Shown: positions 52,017-61,587, numbered from the stretch's first letter. The stretch: DNA of 64,000 nucleotides from JAUSIF01 sp040901465 (GCA_040901465.1 JBBDYN010000054.1:7407-71406); one strand, 5' to 3'. Program-made: numbers and translations. The notes: generated by a model from the letters alone, not told the origin.

Positions 52017-52379
52017 TCAGGTCGTGGTCCGGCTCGCAGTACCGGTCGCGCTCTGCCGGCCCTGTCCCGCCTGGGTGATCGCAGTCGCCATCTGCTGCAG
52101 GCGATTGATCATCTCCATCGCCGCGGCGCGGGTAAGCACCATGCGGCAGGCCGGATAGCGCCGCCCGGACGTCGGCTTCTGCGCCGCTGCCTGGTCGAAG
52201 CGCGTAACGCCGAATTCGATCCGCAGCGTCTGCCCGTCGAACGAGACGGCGTTGACCGAATCGGCGAAGGTTTCGTCCAGCTCCGGCAAGTCCACGTACT
52301 TGATCGTCAGCGCCTGCCCTTGCTGGCCTGGCTTGTCTTGCGAGAGTTTGGCGGTGGTTTCACGCGGATCCTTGGCCAT
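52017..52379 (-). CDS. Small hypothetical protein, possibly DUF3467-like
   Basis: 120 residues; GGGAG seven bases before the ATG. The middle has ADSVNAVSFDGQTLRIEFGV and YPACRMVLTRAAAMEMINRL, a beta-strand pattern followed by a helix as in DUF3467 proteins, flanked by Gln/Lys- and Thr-rich tails. No signal peptide or membrane segment. I cannot assign a function. Confidence 0.55.
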   Translation of the reverse strand: MAKDPRETTAKLSQDKPGQQGQALTIKYVDLPELDETFADSVNAVSFDGQTLRIEFGVTRFDQAAAQKPTSGRRYPACRMVLTRAAAMEMINRLQQMATAITQAGQGRQSATGTASRTTT

Positions 52380-52477
52380 CGATGGCTCCCTGGTGTCTAT
52401 CTTGTCGGAAAAAAACGCCGAACCGGCGCCGGATGATTCGCGATTATGTCAACTCGGAACCTCGCCGGTCGCCGAAG

Positions 52478-52816
52478 TCATTCCCCTTCGCCAAACTTGC
52501 TCGCGCATAATTCAGCGATCGCCGCGATCGCGGCCGCCGCCTCCGGCCCGCGTGCGGTAACCTGGATCGAACTGCCTGGCCCGGCGGCCAGCATCAAGAT
52601 CCCCATGATCGAGGTGCCGCCGACCGTTTCGCCGCAACGCGAGACGGAAACTTCGGCATCGAATTTCTCCGCCGTTTGCACCAAGCGCGCGGCCGCCCTT
52701 GCATGCAGTCCGCGGTGGTTGACGATCGGGATTTCACGCACGAGCGCGCCCGCGGGCGGTGCCGGATCGGGCGGGCAATCGTCTTCGCTCTTGCCCGCCG
52801 GCATGCGCTTCTTCAT
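52478..52816 (-). CDS. HPr family phosphocarrier protein
   Basis: About 112 residues; ATG 52816 overlaps the stop of the EIIA gene (ATGA), or a second Met four codons later. The HPr core (~85 residues) begins VREIPIVNHRGLHARAAARL, with the phosphorylatable His in GLHARAA, and continues FDAEVSVSRCGETVGGTSIM and GILMLAAGPGSSIQV (Ser46-type region SIMG). A ~25-residue basic-acidic N-terminal tail precedes it. It receives phosphate from EI and passes it to EIIA; HprK (encoded at 53314) can phosphorylate the Ser. Regulatory PTS, no sugar permease nearby. Confidence 0.9.
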   Translation of the reverse strand: MKKRMPAGKSEDDCPPDPAPPAGALVREIPIVNHRGLHARAAARLVQTAEKFDAEVSVSRCGETVGGTSIMGILMLAAGPGSSIQVTARGPEAAAAIAAIAELCASKFGEGE

Positions 52817-53214
52817 TTGCCTGCGAGCACATGGCTCGCGATGTTGATGTACTTGCGGCCGGCCTCCTGTGCGCACGCGACGGCCTCGGCGAGCGGCCTC
52901 TCGTGGCGCACGCTCGCGAGCTTCACGAGCATCGGCAGGTTGATGCCGGCGACCACCTCGACGTTCGGCGCGTTCATCACCGAGATTGCGAGATTGGAGG
53001 GAGTGCCGCCGAACATGTCGGTCAGGATCGCGACCCCTTCGCCGCTATCGACCTTATGCACCGCGTCGAGGATTTCCTGGCGCCGGCTGTCGATGTCGTC
53101 CTCCGGCGCGATCGCGACCGTTTCGACCTGGCGCTGCGGGCCCACGATATGCTCGAGCGCCGCGCGGAATTCAGCGGCGAGTCGGCCGTGGGTGACGAGG
53201 ACAATTCCGATCAT
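52813..53214 (-). CDS. PTS EIIA component, mannose type (regulatory)
   Basis: 133 residues from ATG 53214 (upstream in-frame ATG at 53313 gives a non-homologous leader). IGIVLVTHGRLAAEFRAALE carries the phosphorylated His (THG); then ILTDMFGGTPSNLAISVM, the EIIA-Man signature. With HPr and HprK it forms the incomplete PTS typical of alphaproteobacteria that lacks EIIB/EIIC and regulates metabolism rather than transporting sugars. Confidence 0.92.
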   Translation of the reverse strand: MIGIVLVTHGRLAAEFRAALEHIVGPQRQVETVAIAPEDDIDSRRQEILDAVHKVDSGEGVAILTDMFGGTPSNLAISVMNAPNVEVVAGINLPMLVKLASVRHERPLAEAVACAQEAGRKYINIASHVLAGK

Positions 53215-53313
53215 GATCTCTCTGCAGGGCCCCGCCAGGTCGGGGGCGTCTGCCGCGATCGACGCGCGGCCGACATAATCCTTGGGTGCAGGTGCGAAGG
53301 CAAGCGGGAACAA

Positions 53314-53769
53314 TCACGCTCGTGTGACGGTGGAAACCGCCGCAAGGACCGGGGCTAGGGCGCTAACGCCGAGTGCAATCGGCAGACGCGACAACTTGAC
53401 GCCCGAAATTTCGACGCTGCGAGCGGCGCACTCCGGCATGCGGCCGGCGTCTTCCGCGGCGAGATCGACGACGAGCCCGACAAGCGCCAGCGGCTCGCAT
53501 ACGACTTGGCGGACGCCGATCCCGCGAATCTCAATTTTTCCTCGGAGCGGCTCCGGCGCCGCCGCGAGCAGGCGGCCATTAGCGGCGAACAGGCGCACAC
53601 GGTCGTCGGCCACGAGCCGCGCGGGCGGCAGGAGTCCGTTTCCACTCGCTTCGATGAGCGCGAGCGCAAGTTGCGACTTTCCACTGCCTGACGGCCCGCG
53701 GATGAGGACCGCGCTCCGCCCCACGAGCACACAGCTCGCATGCACGGTTGCGCCCTCGGCCGTGGACAT
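53314..53769 (-). CDS. hprK: HPr kinase/phosphorylase (short alphaproteobacterial type)
   Basis: 151 residues from ATG 53769, close behind the chvG stop. P-loop RGPSGSGKSQLALALIE and LVADDRVRLFAANGRLLAAA match the C-terminal catalytic domain of HprK; the N-terminal domain of the Firmicutes enzyme is absent, as in other alphaproteobacteria. It phosphorylates Ser of HPr. Part of the conserved order chvI-chvG-hprK-EIIA-HPr. Confidence 0.93.
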   Translation of the reverse strand: MSTAEGATVHASCVLVGRSAVLIRGPSGSGKSQLALALIEASGNGLLPPARLVADDRVRLFAANGRLLAAAPEPLRGKIEIRGIGVRQVVCEPLALVGLVVDLAAEDAGRMPECAARSVEISGVKLSRLPIALGVSALAPVLAAVSTVTRA

Positions 53770-53772
53770 CAA

Positions 53773-55719
53773 TCAGGCGGCGGGTAGCCGCACGATGAAG
53801 CGGGCGCCCTCGACCGCGGCCTTCGCGCCGGGCCGCGGCCGCGACAAGCGGTTCTCGGCCCAGATGCGGCCGCCGTGGCCTTCCAAGATCTGGCGCGAGA
53901 TCGAAAGCCCGAGCCCGGAATTCTGGCCGAATCCCTGGTCGGGTCGGTCGGTGTAGAAGCGCTCGAAAATCTTGTTGATCGCTTCCGGGCGAATGCCGGG
54001 TCCGTCGTCGTCGACAATAATTTCTATTTCGTTCTTGAGCCGGTGGCAGGTGACGCGCACCGTTCCGTTCGGCGGCGAGAATGAGCGGGCGTTGCTGAGA
54101 AGATTGTCGATCACCTGGCCGAGTCGCGAGTCGTGGCCTGGCACCGTGAATTCTTCCGGCGCGTCGTGCGCGCAACGGCAGGAAAGCGAGATCTTCACGC
54201 CATCGTCGCGCGGTACTTCGTTCGCGATCTTCACGACCGCGCTGAGCAGCTTCTCCAGATCAACGGGCGCCGACTCCTGCCGCTGCATTTCGGCGTCAAG
54301 CCGGCTCGCATCGGAAATGTCGGAGATGAGCCGGTCGAGCCGGCGGATGTCGTGCTGGATCACCGCGAGCAGCCGGTCGCGCGACTCCGGCGTCTTGACG
54401 AGCGGCAGGGTCTCCACCGCTGAGCGCAGCGACGTGAGCGGGTTCTTGAGCTCGTGCGCGACGTCGGCGGCGAAGCTCTCGATCGCCTCGATCCGGGTAT
54501 AGAGCGCGTCGGTCATGGCGCGGATCGCCCCCGACAGATGCCCGATCTCGTCCGAGCGCGCAGTAAAATCCGGAATTTCCACGCGCGTGCGCGTGCGCCG
54601 GCGCACGTGCTCGGCGGCGCCCGCGAGCCGGCGCACCGGACCGCCGATCGTGCCCGCGAGTAGGACCGAAAGGATCACCATCACCGCCGCGGAAATTCCG
54701 AACACGCCGAGAATGACGAGCCGTTCGCCTTCCACCGCGTCGTCGATCTCGCTTCCCTGCGTCGACAGAAGAAGCGCGCCGTGGATCGCGCGGAAGCGCT
54801 GCACCGGCACGGCCACCGAGACGATCACCTCGCCGCGCTCGCTGGTGCGCACCATGCTCGAATTGAGCCCGTTGAGCGCGCTCGCGACTTCCTCGTAGCC
54901 TTTGCCGTTGCCCGGGCCGAGCTCGCGATAAAGCGGCAGCTCGCCGCGAATGACGCGCTTGTAGATCGAATTCCATTGGCGCTGAAAAAAGCCCGGCTTT
55001 TGCGCCGTCGGCGGCGGCAGGTCGAAGCGCAGGATGTCGCCGCGCGTGTAGAGCGTGCTGGAGTCGACGAGCAGCGTCCCGTCGCGGTCGTAGATGCGCG
55101 CGCGCGTATCGGTCGGCGTCACCAGCCGGCGCAGGAGAGGGGCTATGCGCTCCGGATTGATCGGAAAATCGAGCGGCGCCAGGATGTCCTCGCCCGGCCC
55201 GTAGCTTTCGCCCTGCTGCAATTCGAGCAGCCGGTTGGGATCGATCGTGATCGTGTGGGTGTCGGCGGTCGCCGAGGCGGCGATCGCACCGGCGATGATC
55301 TCGCCCTGCGTGAGCAGGCTCGAGATGCGCGCGTCGACGAGGCCCGCGCGATATTCCGACAGATAGAGAACTCCTGACACGAGCGCCACGAGCCCCGCGA
55401 GATTGAGGAGCACGATCCGGCGCGTGATGCTGGAGAAGCCCTGGTTCGCGACACGCTGCTGCCAGGCTCGCAGCGCAGCGAGGGCCTGCGCAAAGAGGCT
55501 GGCGCGCGACCGCAGCTCGACCGCGGACTCGTCGGCGGCCGGCGCTTGCGCGGGTGCTTCCGGCTGCGCCGCGTCTTCGATCCGCGCCGCTCTTGCAACA
55601 ATTTCAGATAGCTCGTCGTGGGAACGCTGTAGCTTCCCTGCGGCACTCGACGCGCCCGCACTCCGGCCGCGACGCGCCCGCGCTTCGTCCAGCTTCTCGA
55701 CGTCCGCCTTCATGAACAT
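53773..55719 (-). CDS. chvG: Sensor histidine kinase ChvG (ExoS family)
   Basis: 648 residues. A ~95-residue cytoplasmic N-terminal part, first membrane helix ~101-121 (RRIVLLNLAGLVALVSGVLY), a ~200-residue periplasmic sensor domain, second helix ~340-360, HAMP, then the dimerisation/phosphoacceptor motif VAHELKNPLTSLRSAVE and the ATPase N box/G boxes (NLLSNARSF, DDGPGIRPE, GLGLSISRQI). With ChvI it controls envelope, acid and host-interaction genes. Located 24 bp after chvI. The hprK ATG follows its stop by 3 bp. Confidence 0.95.
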   Translation of the reverse strand: MFMKADVEKLDEARARRGRSAGASSAAGKLQRSHDELSEIVARAARIEDAAQPEAPAQAPAADESAVELRSRASLFAQALAALRAWQQRVANQGFSSITRRIVLLNLAGLVALVSGVLYLSEYRAGLVDARISSLLTQGEIIAGAIAASATADTHTITIDPNRLLELQQGESYGPGEDILAPLDFPINPERIAPLLRRLVTPTDTRARIYDRDGTLLVDSSTLYTRGDILRFDLPPPTAQKPGFFQRQWNSIYKRVIRGELPLYRELGPGNGKGYEEVASALNGLNSSMVRTSERGEVIVSVAVPVQRFRAIHGALLLSTQGSEIDDAVEGERLVILGVFGISAAVMVILSVLLAGTIGGPVRRLAGAAEHVRRRTRTRVEIPDFTARSDEIGHLSGAIRAMTDALYTRIEAIESFAADVAHELKNPLTSLRSAVETLPLVKTPESRDRLLAVIQHDIRRLDRLISDISDASRLDAEMQRQESAPVDLEKLLSAVVKIANEVPRDDGVKISLSCRCAHDAPEEFTVPGHDSRLGQVIDNLLSNARSFSPPNGTVRVTCHRLKNEIEIIVDDDGPGIRPEAINKIFERFYTDRPDQGFGQNSGLGLSISRQILEGHGGRIWAENRLSRPRPGAKAAVEGARFIVRLPAA

Positions 55720-55743
55720 CGCTCCGGTGCGGACGGTCTACGC

Positions 55744-56442
55744 TCACGCTTCCTTGAATCGATATCCAACACCGTAAAGCGTCTCGATCATCTCAAAATC
55801 GTCGTCGACCTGCTTGAACTTCTTGCGCAGTCGCTTGATGTGGCTGTCGATCGTGCGATCGTCGACATAGACCTGATCGTCGTAGGCCGCGTCCATCAGA
55901 GCATTTCGGCTTTTCACCACGCCCGGGCGGCTCGCGAGTGCCTGCAGGATCAGGAACTCAGTGACCGTGAGCGTGACCGGCTCGGCCTTCCAGGTGCAAG
56001 TGTGACGCTCCGGATCCATCCGCAACAGGCCGCGCTCGAGCACCTTCGCGTCGCTTTCCTTCGCAGGCTGGCCGTCTTTCGGACTGAATCGCCGCAGGAC
56101 CGCCTTCACGCGCTCGACGAGCAGCCGCTGCGAGAACGGTTTGCGGATGAAATCGTCGGCACCCATCTTGAGGCCGAACAATTCGTCGATCTCCTCGTCC
56201 TTCGACGTGAGGAAGATCACCGGCAGATCGGTCTTCTGGCGCAAGCGGCGCAGGAGTTCCATTCCGTCCATGCGCGGCATCTTGATGTCGAGGATGGCGA
56301 GATCGGGTGTCTGGCTCTTGAAGCCGTCGAGCGCCGACGCGCCGTCCGTATAAGTCAAGATCCGGTATCCCTCGGCTTCGAGCGCGATCGAAACCGAAGT
56401 CAGGATATTCCGGTCGTCATCGACCAAAGCGATCGTCGGCAT
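55744..56442 (-). CDS. chvI: Response regulator ChvI (OmpR family)
   Basis: 232 residues. Receiver domain with the acidic pocket LVDDDRN, phospho-Asp in AILDIKMPRMDGMELL, and Lys in RKPFSQRLL; C-terminal winged helix with LTVTEFLILQALASRPG and SHIKRLRKKFKQ then IETLYGVGYRF. First gene of the chvI-chvG-hprK-EIIA-HPr cluster; the start is supported by AGGAGAG upstream. Confidence 0.96.
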   Translation of the reverse strand: MPTIALVDDDRNILTSVSIALEAEGYRILTYTDGASALDGFKSQTPDLAILDIKMPRMDGMELLRRLRQKTDLPVIFLTSKDEEIDELFGLKMGADDFIRKPFSQRLLVERVKAVLRRFSPKDGQPAKESDAKVLERGLLRMDPERHTCTWKAEPVTLTVTEFLILQALASRPGVVKSRNALMDAAYDDQVYVDDRTIDSHIKRLRKKFKQVDDDFEMIETLYGVGYRFKEA

Positions 56443-56679
56443 GAACTCTCCTAACCGCCCGCGAGCGAGAATCTTCCGCAGGTTGAAACCCGTTGCCGGG
56501 GCCGAAATGTGACGGCCGCGGCAGACTGCGCCCCCGATCGGGCCGAAACTAGCCCTTTGTCGAGACCAATGCCACGCCCCCCTCGCCCTATGATTGACGC
56601 GGCAATTGCGCTCATATTTGCCCCATGGACGCGCTGAAGCGACGCTTTAGTCGGTAAAACGCAGTCGAGACCGCAAAAG

Positions 56680-57399
56680 ATGGATGCTTACGACAATTTC
56701 GATCCGAATCGGTCCGCTCGGAGGCTGATATTCGAGGCCCGTACCGGCGCGCTCGCAACGCTTCTGCCCGACGGTTCGCCCAATGCCTCGCTCGTAACCG
56801 TCGCGACATTGCCGGACGCCGCACCCTTGTTGCTCTTGTCGCAGCTCGCGCGTCACACGTCGAACATCTTCGGCGATCCGCGCGTGTCGCTCCTGATCGA
56901 CGAGCGCCGCGCGGGCGATCCGCTCGAAGGCGCGCGGGTAAGCCTCGTCGGAACGATCGCACCCACGGAAGACCCTGTCGCGCGCCGGCGATTTCTCGCC
57001 CGCCATCCGTCCGCCGCCGCCTACGCCGACTTCAAGGATTTCTCGCTTTGGCGAATCGAAGTCACCAGCGCTCATGTCGTTGCCGGCTTTGGCCGCATCG
57101 CCGACGTGAAGGCACGGAATCTGGCAAATGATGTGCGCGACGCGGCTGCGATTCTCGCCTCGGAGGAGGGCGCGATCGAGCACATGAATAAGGATCATGC
57201 GGACGCGATCGAACTTTATGCGACGCGGCTCCTGCATGCGCCGGCCGGCCCCTGGTGCATCATCGGGATCGATCCCGCCGGCTGCGACTTGATGCTCGGC
57301 GAGACGGTCCGGCGTCTCGATTTTCCGCAGCGCGTCACCACGCCTGATGCAATGCGCAAGATGCTGCTGGATTTGGCGCGGCAGGCGCGCGCAGAATAA
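56680..57399 (+). CDS. HugZ family protein (FMN-binding split barrel, heme utilisation type)
   Basis: 239 residues. Split-barrel part (residues ~10-150): ARTGALATLLPDGSPNASLV, LLLLSQLARHTSNIFGDPRV and SLVGTIAPTEDP; C-terminal DUF2470-like part with EHMNKDHADAIELYATRLL and GIDPAGCDLMLGE, the pattern of HugZ/HutZ heme-degradation or heme-binding proteins. Pyridoxamine-phosphate oxidase ancestry is clear, but activity on heme is inferred from the second domain. A TTGACG (56594-56599) upstream with weak TATTTG is a possible promoter. Confidence 0.85.
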   Translation: MDAYDNFDPNRSARRLIFEARTGALATLLPDGSPNASLVTVATLPDAAPLLLLSQLARHTSNIFGDPRVSLLIDERRAGDPLEGARVSLVGTIAPTEDPVARRRFLARHPSAAAYADFKDFSLWRIEVTSAHVVAGFGRIADVKARNLANDVRDAAAILASEEGAIEHMNKDHADAIELYATRLLHAPAGPWCIIGIDPAGCDLMLGETVRRLDFPQRVTTPDAMRKMLLDLARQARAE

Positions 57400-57598
57400 G
57401 GTTAAGAACGCCGAATTCCGAGAAGTGAGTTGACGCAGCAGGGGTTACGGAGAATGCTCCGCCCATGCTCTTCACAAGCATAGGGACGGTCATTATGGTG
57501 CCGCCCTGTTGTAAGAGCCAGCACTTAAGCGGCTGAAGGCCGGGGCGGCTGATCAAAAATCCGGGCGAACGCTCGGGCGTTATCCTGGGAGGCAATTC

Positions 57599-59212
57599 GT
57601 GAACGAGACCGGCATGCGCAACGGCGCTTTTGGCGCCGACAAGTTCGGTTTCAAGGAACTCGCCGCCGTTCATTGGAATCTCCTGGAGCCCGCGCTCTAT
57701 GAGCACGCGATCGCGAACCGCGAAGCCTCGATCGTGGCCGGCGGCGCGCTTTGCGCCGAGACCGGCGTCCATACCGGCCGAAGCCCCAAGGACAAGCACA
57801 CGGTCGTCGACGCGCTCACCGAAAAGTCGCTCTGGTGGGACGGCAACCGGAAAATGTCGCCGGAGCATTTTCAGGTCCTCTGCAACGACTTCATTGAGCA
57901 CGCGAAGGGCAAGCAGCTCTTCGCGCAGGACCTCCATGGCGGCGCCGATCCGAGCTACCGGATCAAAACGCGGGTGTTCACCGAACTTGCCTGGCACTCG
58001 TTGTTCATTCGCACATTGCTGATCCGGCCCGAACGTTCCGAACTCTCGCATTTCGTCCCCGAGCTCACGATCATCGACCTGCCGTCGTTCAAGGCCGATC
58101 CCAAGCGTCACGGCTGCCGCAGCGAAACCGTGATCGCGATCGACTTCACGAAGAAGATCGTGCTGATCGGCGGCACCTCATATGCGGGCGAGATGAAGAA
58201 GTCGGTATTCACGACGCTGAATTTCTATCTGCCGGCGCGGTGCGTGATGCCGATGCACTGCTCGGCCAATGTCGGCTCGGAGGATGATGTCGCGCTGTTC
58301 TTCGGATTGTCCGGCACCGGCAAGACCACGCTCTCCGCCGACCCGAACCGCACGCTCATAGGCGACGACGAGCACGGCTGGGGGCCGAACGGCGTGTTCA
58401 ATTTCGAGGGCGGCTGTTACGCGAAATGCATCAGGCTTTCTGCGGTGGCCGAGCCGGAAATTTACGCCGCGACCAACCGCTTCGGCGCGGTGCTGGAGAA
58501 CGTCGTGTACGACCCGGAGACTCGCGTCCCCAATTTCGACGACGACTCCAAAACCGAGAACACCCGCTCGGCCTACCCGCTCGAATTTATCCCGAACGCC
58601 TCGCGCACGGGGCGGGCCGGGCACCCGAAGAACATCATCATGCTGACTGCGGACGCCTACGGCGTCATGCCGCCGATCGCCAAGCTCACGCCCGCCCAGG
58701 CCATGTATCACTTCCTATCGGGCTACACCGCGAAGGTCGCGGGCACCGAGAAAGGTCTCGTCGGCGTGCAGCCTGAATTCTCGACCTGCTTCGGCGCACC
58801 GTTCCTGCCGCGCCCGCCGTCGGAGTACGGGAACTTGCTGCGTGACTACATCGCCAAGCACAGCGTCGATTGTTGGCTCGTGAATTCCGGCTGGACCGGC
58901 GGCAAATACGGGGTCGGCCGCCGCATGCCGATCAACGCGACGCGCACCTTGCTCACAGCGGCCCTCAATGGGTCGCTCAAGAGCGCGCGTTTCCGCACCG
59001 ATCCCTATTTCGGCTTCTCGGTGCCGACGTCCGTTCCGGGAGTCGAGCCGCATCTCCTGAGCCCGGTGAAGACCTGGAAGGACAAGGCCGAATTCGACGC
59101 GACTGCACGCAGCCTCGTGAAAATGTTCCAGGACAACTTCGTGAAGTTCGAATCCCAGGTCGACGCCGACGTGCGCGCGGCGGCCCCGGAAGTTCGCATC
59201 GCCGCAGAGTGA
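57599..59212 (+). CDS. pckA: Phosphoenolpyruvate carboxykinase (ATP)
   Basis: 537 residues from GTG 57599, placed by GGGAGG six bases upstream. Signature FFGLSGTGKTTLSADPNR (kinase P-loop), DDEHGWGPNGVFNFEGGCYA, and SGYTAKVAGTEKGL; TYAGEMKKSVFT-type region carries the PEP/Mg ligands. First committed step of gluconeogenesis from C4 acids: oxaloacetate + ATP to PEP. Its place across from chvGI-hprK is conserved in the order. A TTGACG at 57430-57435 may be the -35 of its promoter. Confidence 0.97.
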   Translation: MNETGMRNGAFGADKFGFKELAAVHWNLLEPALYEHAIANREASIVAGGALCAETGVHTGRSPKDKHTVVDALTEKSLWWDGNRKMSPEHFQVLCNDFIEHAKGKQLFAQDLHGGADPSYRIKTRVFTELAWHSLFIRTLLIRPERSELSHFVPELTIIDLPSFKADPKRHGCRSETVIAIDFTKKIVLIGGTSYAGEMKKSVFTTLNFYLPARCVMPMHCSANVGSEDDVALFFGLSGTGKTTLSADPNRTLIGDDEHGWGPNGVFNFEGGCYAKCIRLSAVAEPEIYAATNRFGAVLENVVYDPETRVPNFDDDSKTENTRSAYPLEFIPNASRTGRAGHPKNIIMLTADAYGVMPPIAKLTPAQAMYHFLSGYTAKVAGTEKGLVGVQPEFSTCFGAPFLPRPPSEYGNLLRDYIAKHSVDCWLVNSGWTGGKYGVGRRMPINATRTLLTAALNGSLKSARFRTDPYFGFSVPTSVPGVEPHLLSPVKTWKDKAEFDATARSLVKMFQDNFVKFESQVDADVRAAAPEVRIAAE

Positions 59213-59235
59213 TCGCGGGCTCGCGTCCGCGATCA
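59210..59235. terminator. Hairpin shared by the convergent pckA and DUF2865 stops
   Basis: tgatcgcgg (59210-59218) and ccgcgatca (59227-59235) form a perfect 9-bp stem with an 8-nt loop. The outer ends of the stem are the TGA stop codons of both genes, so a single symmetric hairpin can terminate transcription in both directions. No U tract is visible. Confidence 0.5.
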
Positions 59236-60072
59236 GCGCCTGAATGTCGAGAATGCTTCCGCGATGGGAGTAGTTTTGGCCGGCGCATAGCTGAGGCTTG
59301 CGTGCGATCCAACCGGGGCGGGCGGAGTGACCTCCGGCAGCACGACCGGCCGCGTCACGCGCGCCGGGACGGCTGGCGCTTCACTGCCGTCTTCGCTGAC
59401 GCGCAGCTCGCTGACCTGCTTCTGCACGCCCTTCGGCAATCCCTTGTAGCCTTCGGCCGGCACGAAATCGCTCGGCTTATGCGGAAGGCGGCTGTCGCCG
59501 GTGAACACCTTGGGGCCGTCGCGCGTCACTACGACGTCGCCGCGCCGAAGCGTAGGATCGTTCTCGACGTCGATGGCGGCGACGCCGGTCGTGCTCTTCG
59601 TCGTGCATGCGCAATTGTCGACCAGCTTGTCGCGATAGACGAATGCGTTCTGCAGGCCCGCATAGTTCTTGCCGTCGGAAGCGATCGCGCGGCTGATATT
59701 GGTGCCGGAAAAGACCTTGGTCTGCGCGGCCGGGCACATGGCGCCGCAGACTTTCTCCGGCGTCATCGATGGCGACCCGGCGTTGCGCGGGAGCGGAAAA
59801 AAGCGGCCGTCGCAGAGCCGGACGCAATAGGCGACGTAGGGTCCGCCGCTTTCCGCCGGCGCCCCGCCTATTCCGTCCTCGGGAAATCCGTCGAGCAGGA
59901 GCGGCGGCTCCATCCGCTCAACCCGCGGCCGCTGTCCGCCGAAGATGTTCCGCAGCACATCGAACAGGCCCTGGGCCTGTGCCGGCTCGGGAATGCCGAT
60001 CGCCGCCAGCGCGACCCCGGCCACGAGGGCGGCGCAGGCAAACGGGTGCGATCTGCCGAATAAGGCGGCCAC
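59233..60072 (-). CDS. DUF2865 domain-containing exported protein
   Basis: 279 residues with a signal peptide (FACAALVAGVALAAIGIPEP). The DUF2865 core runs from about residue 70: AYCVRLCDGRFFPLPRNAGS, then KVCGAMCPAAQTKVFSGTNI, and LVDNCACTTKSTTG. Several paired Cys are likely disulfides. Exported to the periplasm or cell surface. The C-terminal ~60 residues are Pro/Val-rich and probably disordered. Function unknown. Confidence 0.85.
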   Translation of the reverse strand: MAALFGRSHPFACAALVAGVALAAIGIPEPAQAQGLFDVLRNIFGGQRPRVERMEPPLLLDGFPEDGIGGAPAESGGPYVAYCVRLCDGRFFPLPRNAGSPSMTPEKVCGAMCPAAQTKVFSGTNISRAIASDGKNYAGLQNAFVYRDKLVDNCACTTKSTTGVAAIDVENDPTLRRGDVVVTRDGPKVFTGDSRLPHKPSDFVPAEGYKGLPKGVQKQVSELRVSEDGSEAPAVPARVTRPVVLPEVTPPAPVGSHASLSYAPAKTTPIAEAFSTFRR

Positions 60073-60171
60073 GGCGCGCTCCTTGTTCCAGTGGGCCGCG
60101 GCCTGAAAGGCGTCCGCGGTCCTGCAACAACGCCGTGGCGGAGGAAAAGTTGCAGTATGCGAAAAGCCGCC

Positions 60172-61587
60172 TCAGACGAAGAAGATCAGCGTCACGAGAG
60201 CGAAGCAGGGAAGCAAGAACACCGCGGCCCAGCCCATGAAGCCGAAGAAGCTCGGCATTTTGACCCCGCCGTGCTTCGCGATCGCCAGCACCATGAAGTT
60301 CGGTGCGTTACCGATATAGCTGTTCGCACCCATGAACACGGCGCCGGCCGAGATCGCTGCGAGCGTGGACGCCAGCGGCCCCATCAGGACCTGCGGGTCG
60401 CCGCCCGCGAGATTGAAGAACACGAGGTAGGTCGGCGCGTTGTCGAGGAACGACGAGAGGATGCCGGTAAGCCAGAAGTACCAGAAGTTCACCGGCTGGC
60501 CGGCGTCGTTGGTCACGAGATCGACGAGCGGCGCGAGCGCCCCGCTCGATCCCGCGCGCAGGATCGCAATGGCGGGAATGATCGTGACGAAGATGCCGGC
60601 AAAGAGCTTCGCCACTTCCGTGATCGGCGCCCAATTAAATTCGTTGCGCTGACGGCAGAATTTCGGCGTGATCCACAGCGAAGCGCCGGCCGCGGCAACT
60701 AGAACTATATCGCGAACGATCGACTGCAGCTCGACGACCGTGCCGTAGATATTGAACGATATGCCCGGCTTCCAGTAGGCGCTCACCAGGATCGCGCCGA
60801 TGATCACGAGGAGGAGGGGCAGATTGCGCCTGCCGCGCAGACCCATGCGCTCGGAATCGGGAGTCGGGTCCTTCTTGTGCTTGTGCCCTTCCTCCTTGAT
60901 GTAGAAATAGCGGTCGAGGAAATAGAAGACGACGAGCAGGATGCCGGCGACGACCGTGGTCTCCCAGATCAGATGCGTCGTGGTCCAGAAGAAGTCGACG
61001 CCCTTGAGGAATCCGAGGAACAGCGGCGGGTCGCCCAGCGGCGTGAGCGAGCCGCCGATATTGGAAACGAGAAAGATGAAGAACACGACCGTGTGCACAT
61101 TGTAGCGCCGGTCGTCGTTCGCGCGCAGCAGCGGCCGGATCAAGACCATCGACGCGCCGGTCGTTCCGATCCAGCTCGCGATTACCGTCCCGATGCCGAG
61201 GATCGTCGTATTCACAGCAGGCGAACCGTGCAGGTTGCCCATGACGAGAATGCCGCCGGCGACGGTGTAGAGCGACAGCAGCAGGATGATGAACGGAATG
61301 TACTCGAGCAGCGCGGTATGGATGACTTCCGCGAGCGCCGTGCTCGGTCCGAACACGACGGCGAACGGCACAACGAATGCGAGCGCCCAGAAAAATGCGA
61401 CCTTGCCGAAATGACGATGCCAGAAATGCGGCATCGTGAGCGGCATGATCGCGATTGAAAGCAGGATGCCGGCGAACGGCAGGATCCAGACGAGCGGGAG
61501 GCTTTTGCCGTCGAACGGCTCGGCCGCGAGCGCCGGATCGAGCGGCGCCGTCGTCGCGATCAACCCCAGCGCAACCGCGCGCAGCAT
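60172..61587 (-). CDS. Sodium/proton antiporter, NhaD / ion transporter (IT) superfamily
   Basis: 471 residues with a signal-like N-terminus and about 11-12 membrane helices. Family-specific segments: GTGASM-type TVIASWIGTTGASMVLIRPL, SNIGGSLTPLGDPPLFLGF, and a late NAPTYLVFFNLAGGDPQVLM then GANSYIGNAPNFMVLAIAKH, as in NhaD. The charged cytosolic loop KEEGHKHKKDPTPDSERMGL links the two halves. Probably exchanges Na+ (or Li+) for H+; a carboxylate substrate cannot be ruled out. Confidence 0.85.
   Translation of the reverse strand: MLRAVALGLIATTAPLDPALAAEPFDGKSLPLVWILPFAGILLSIAIMPLTMPHFWHRHFGKVAFFWALAFVVPFAVVFGPSTALAEVIHTALLEYIPFIILLLSLYTVAGGILVMGNLHGSPAVNTTILGIGTVIASWIGTTGASMVLIRPLLRANDDRRYNVHTVVFFIFLVSNIGGSLTPLGDPPLFLGFLKGVDFFWTTTHLIWETTVVAGILLVVFYFLDRYFYIKEEGHKHKKDPTPDSERMGLRGRRNLPLLLVIIGAILVSAYWKPGISFNIYGTVVELQSIVRDIVLVAAAGASLWITPKFCRQRNEFNWAPITEVAKLFAGIFVTIIPAIAILRAGSSGALAPLVDLVTNDAGQPVNFWYFWLTGILSSFLDNAPTYLVFFNLAGGDPQVLMGPLASTLAAISAGAVFMGANSYIGNAPNFMVLAIAKHGGVKMPSFFGFMGWAAVFLLPCFALVTLIFFV

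Noticed and set aside
57335..58111. A 258-residue minus-strand frame over the pckA start
   Set aside because: Antisense to pckA and its promoter; no ribosome-binding site or domain.
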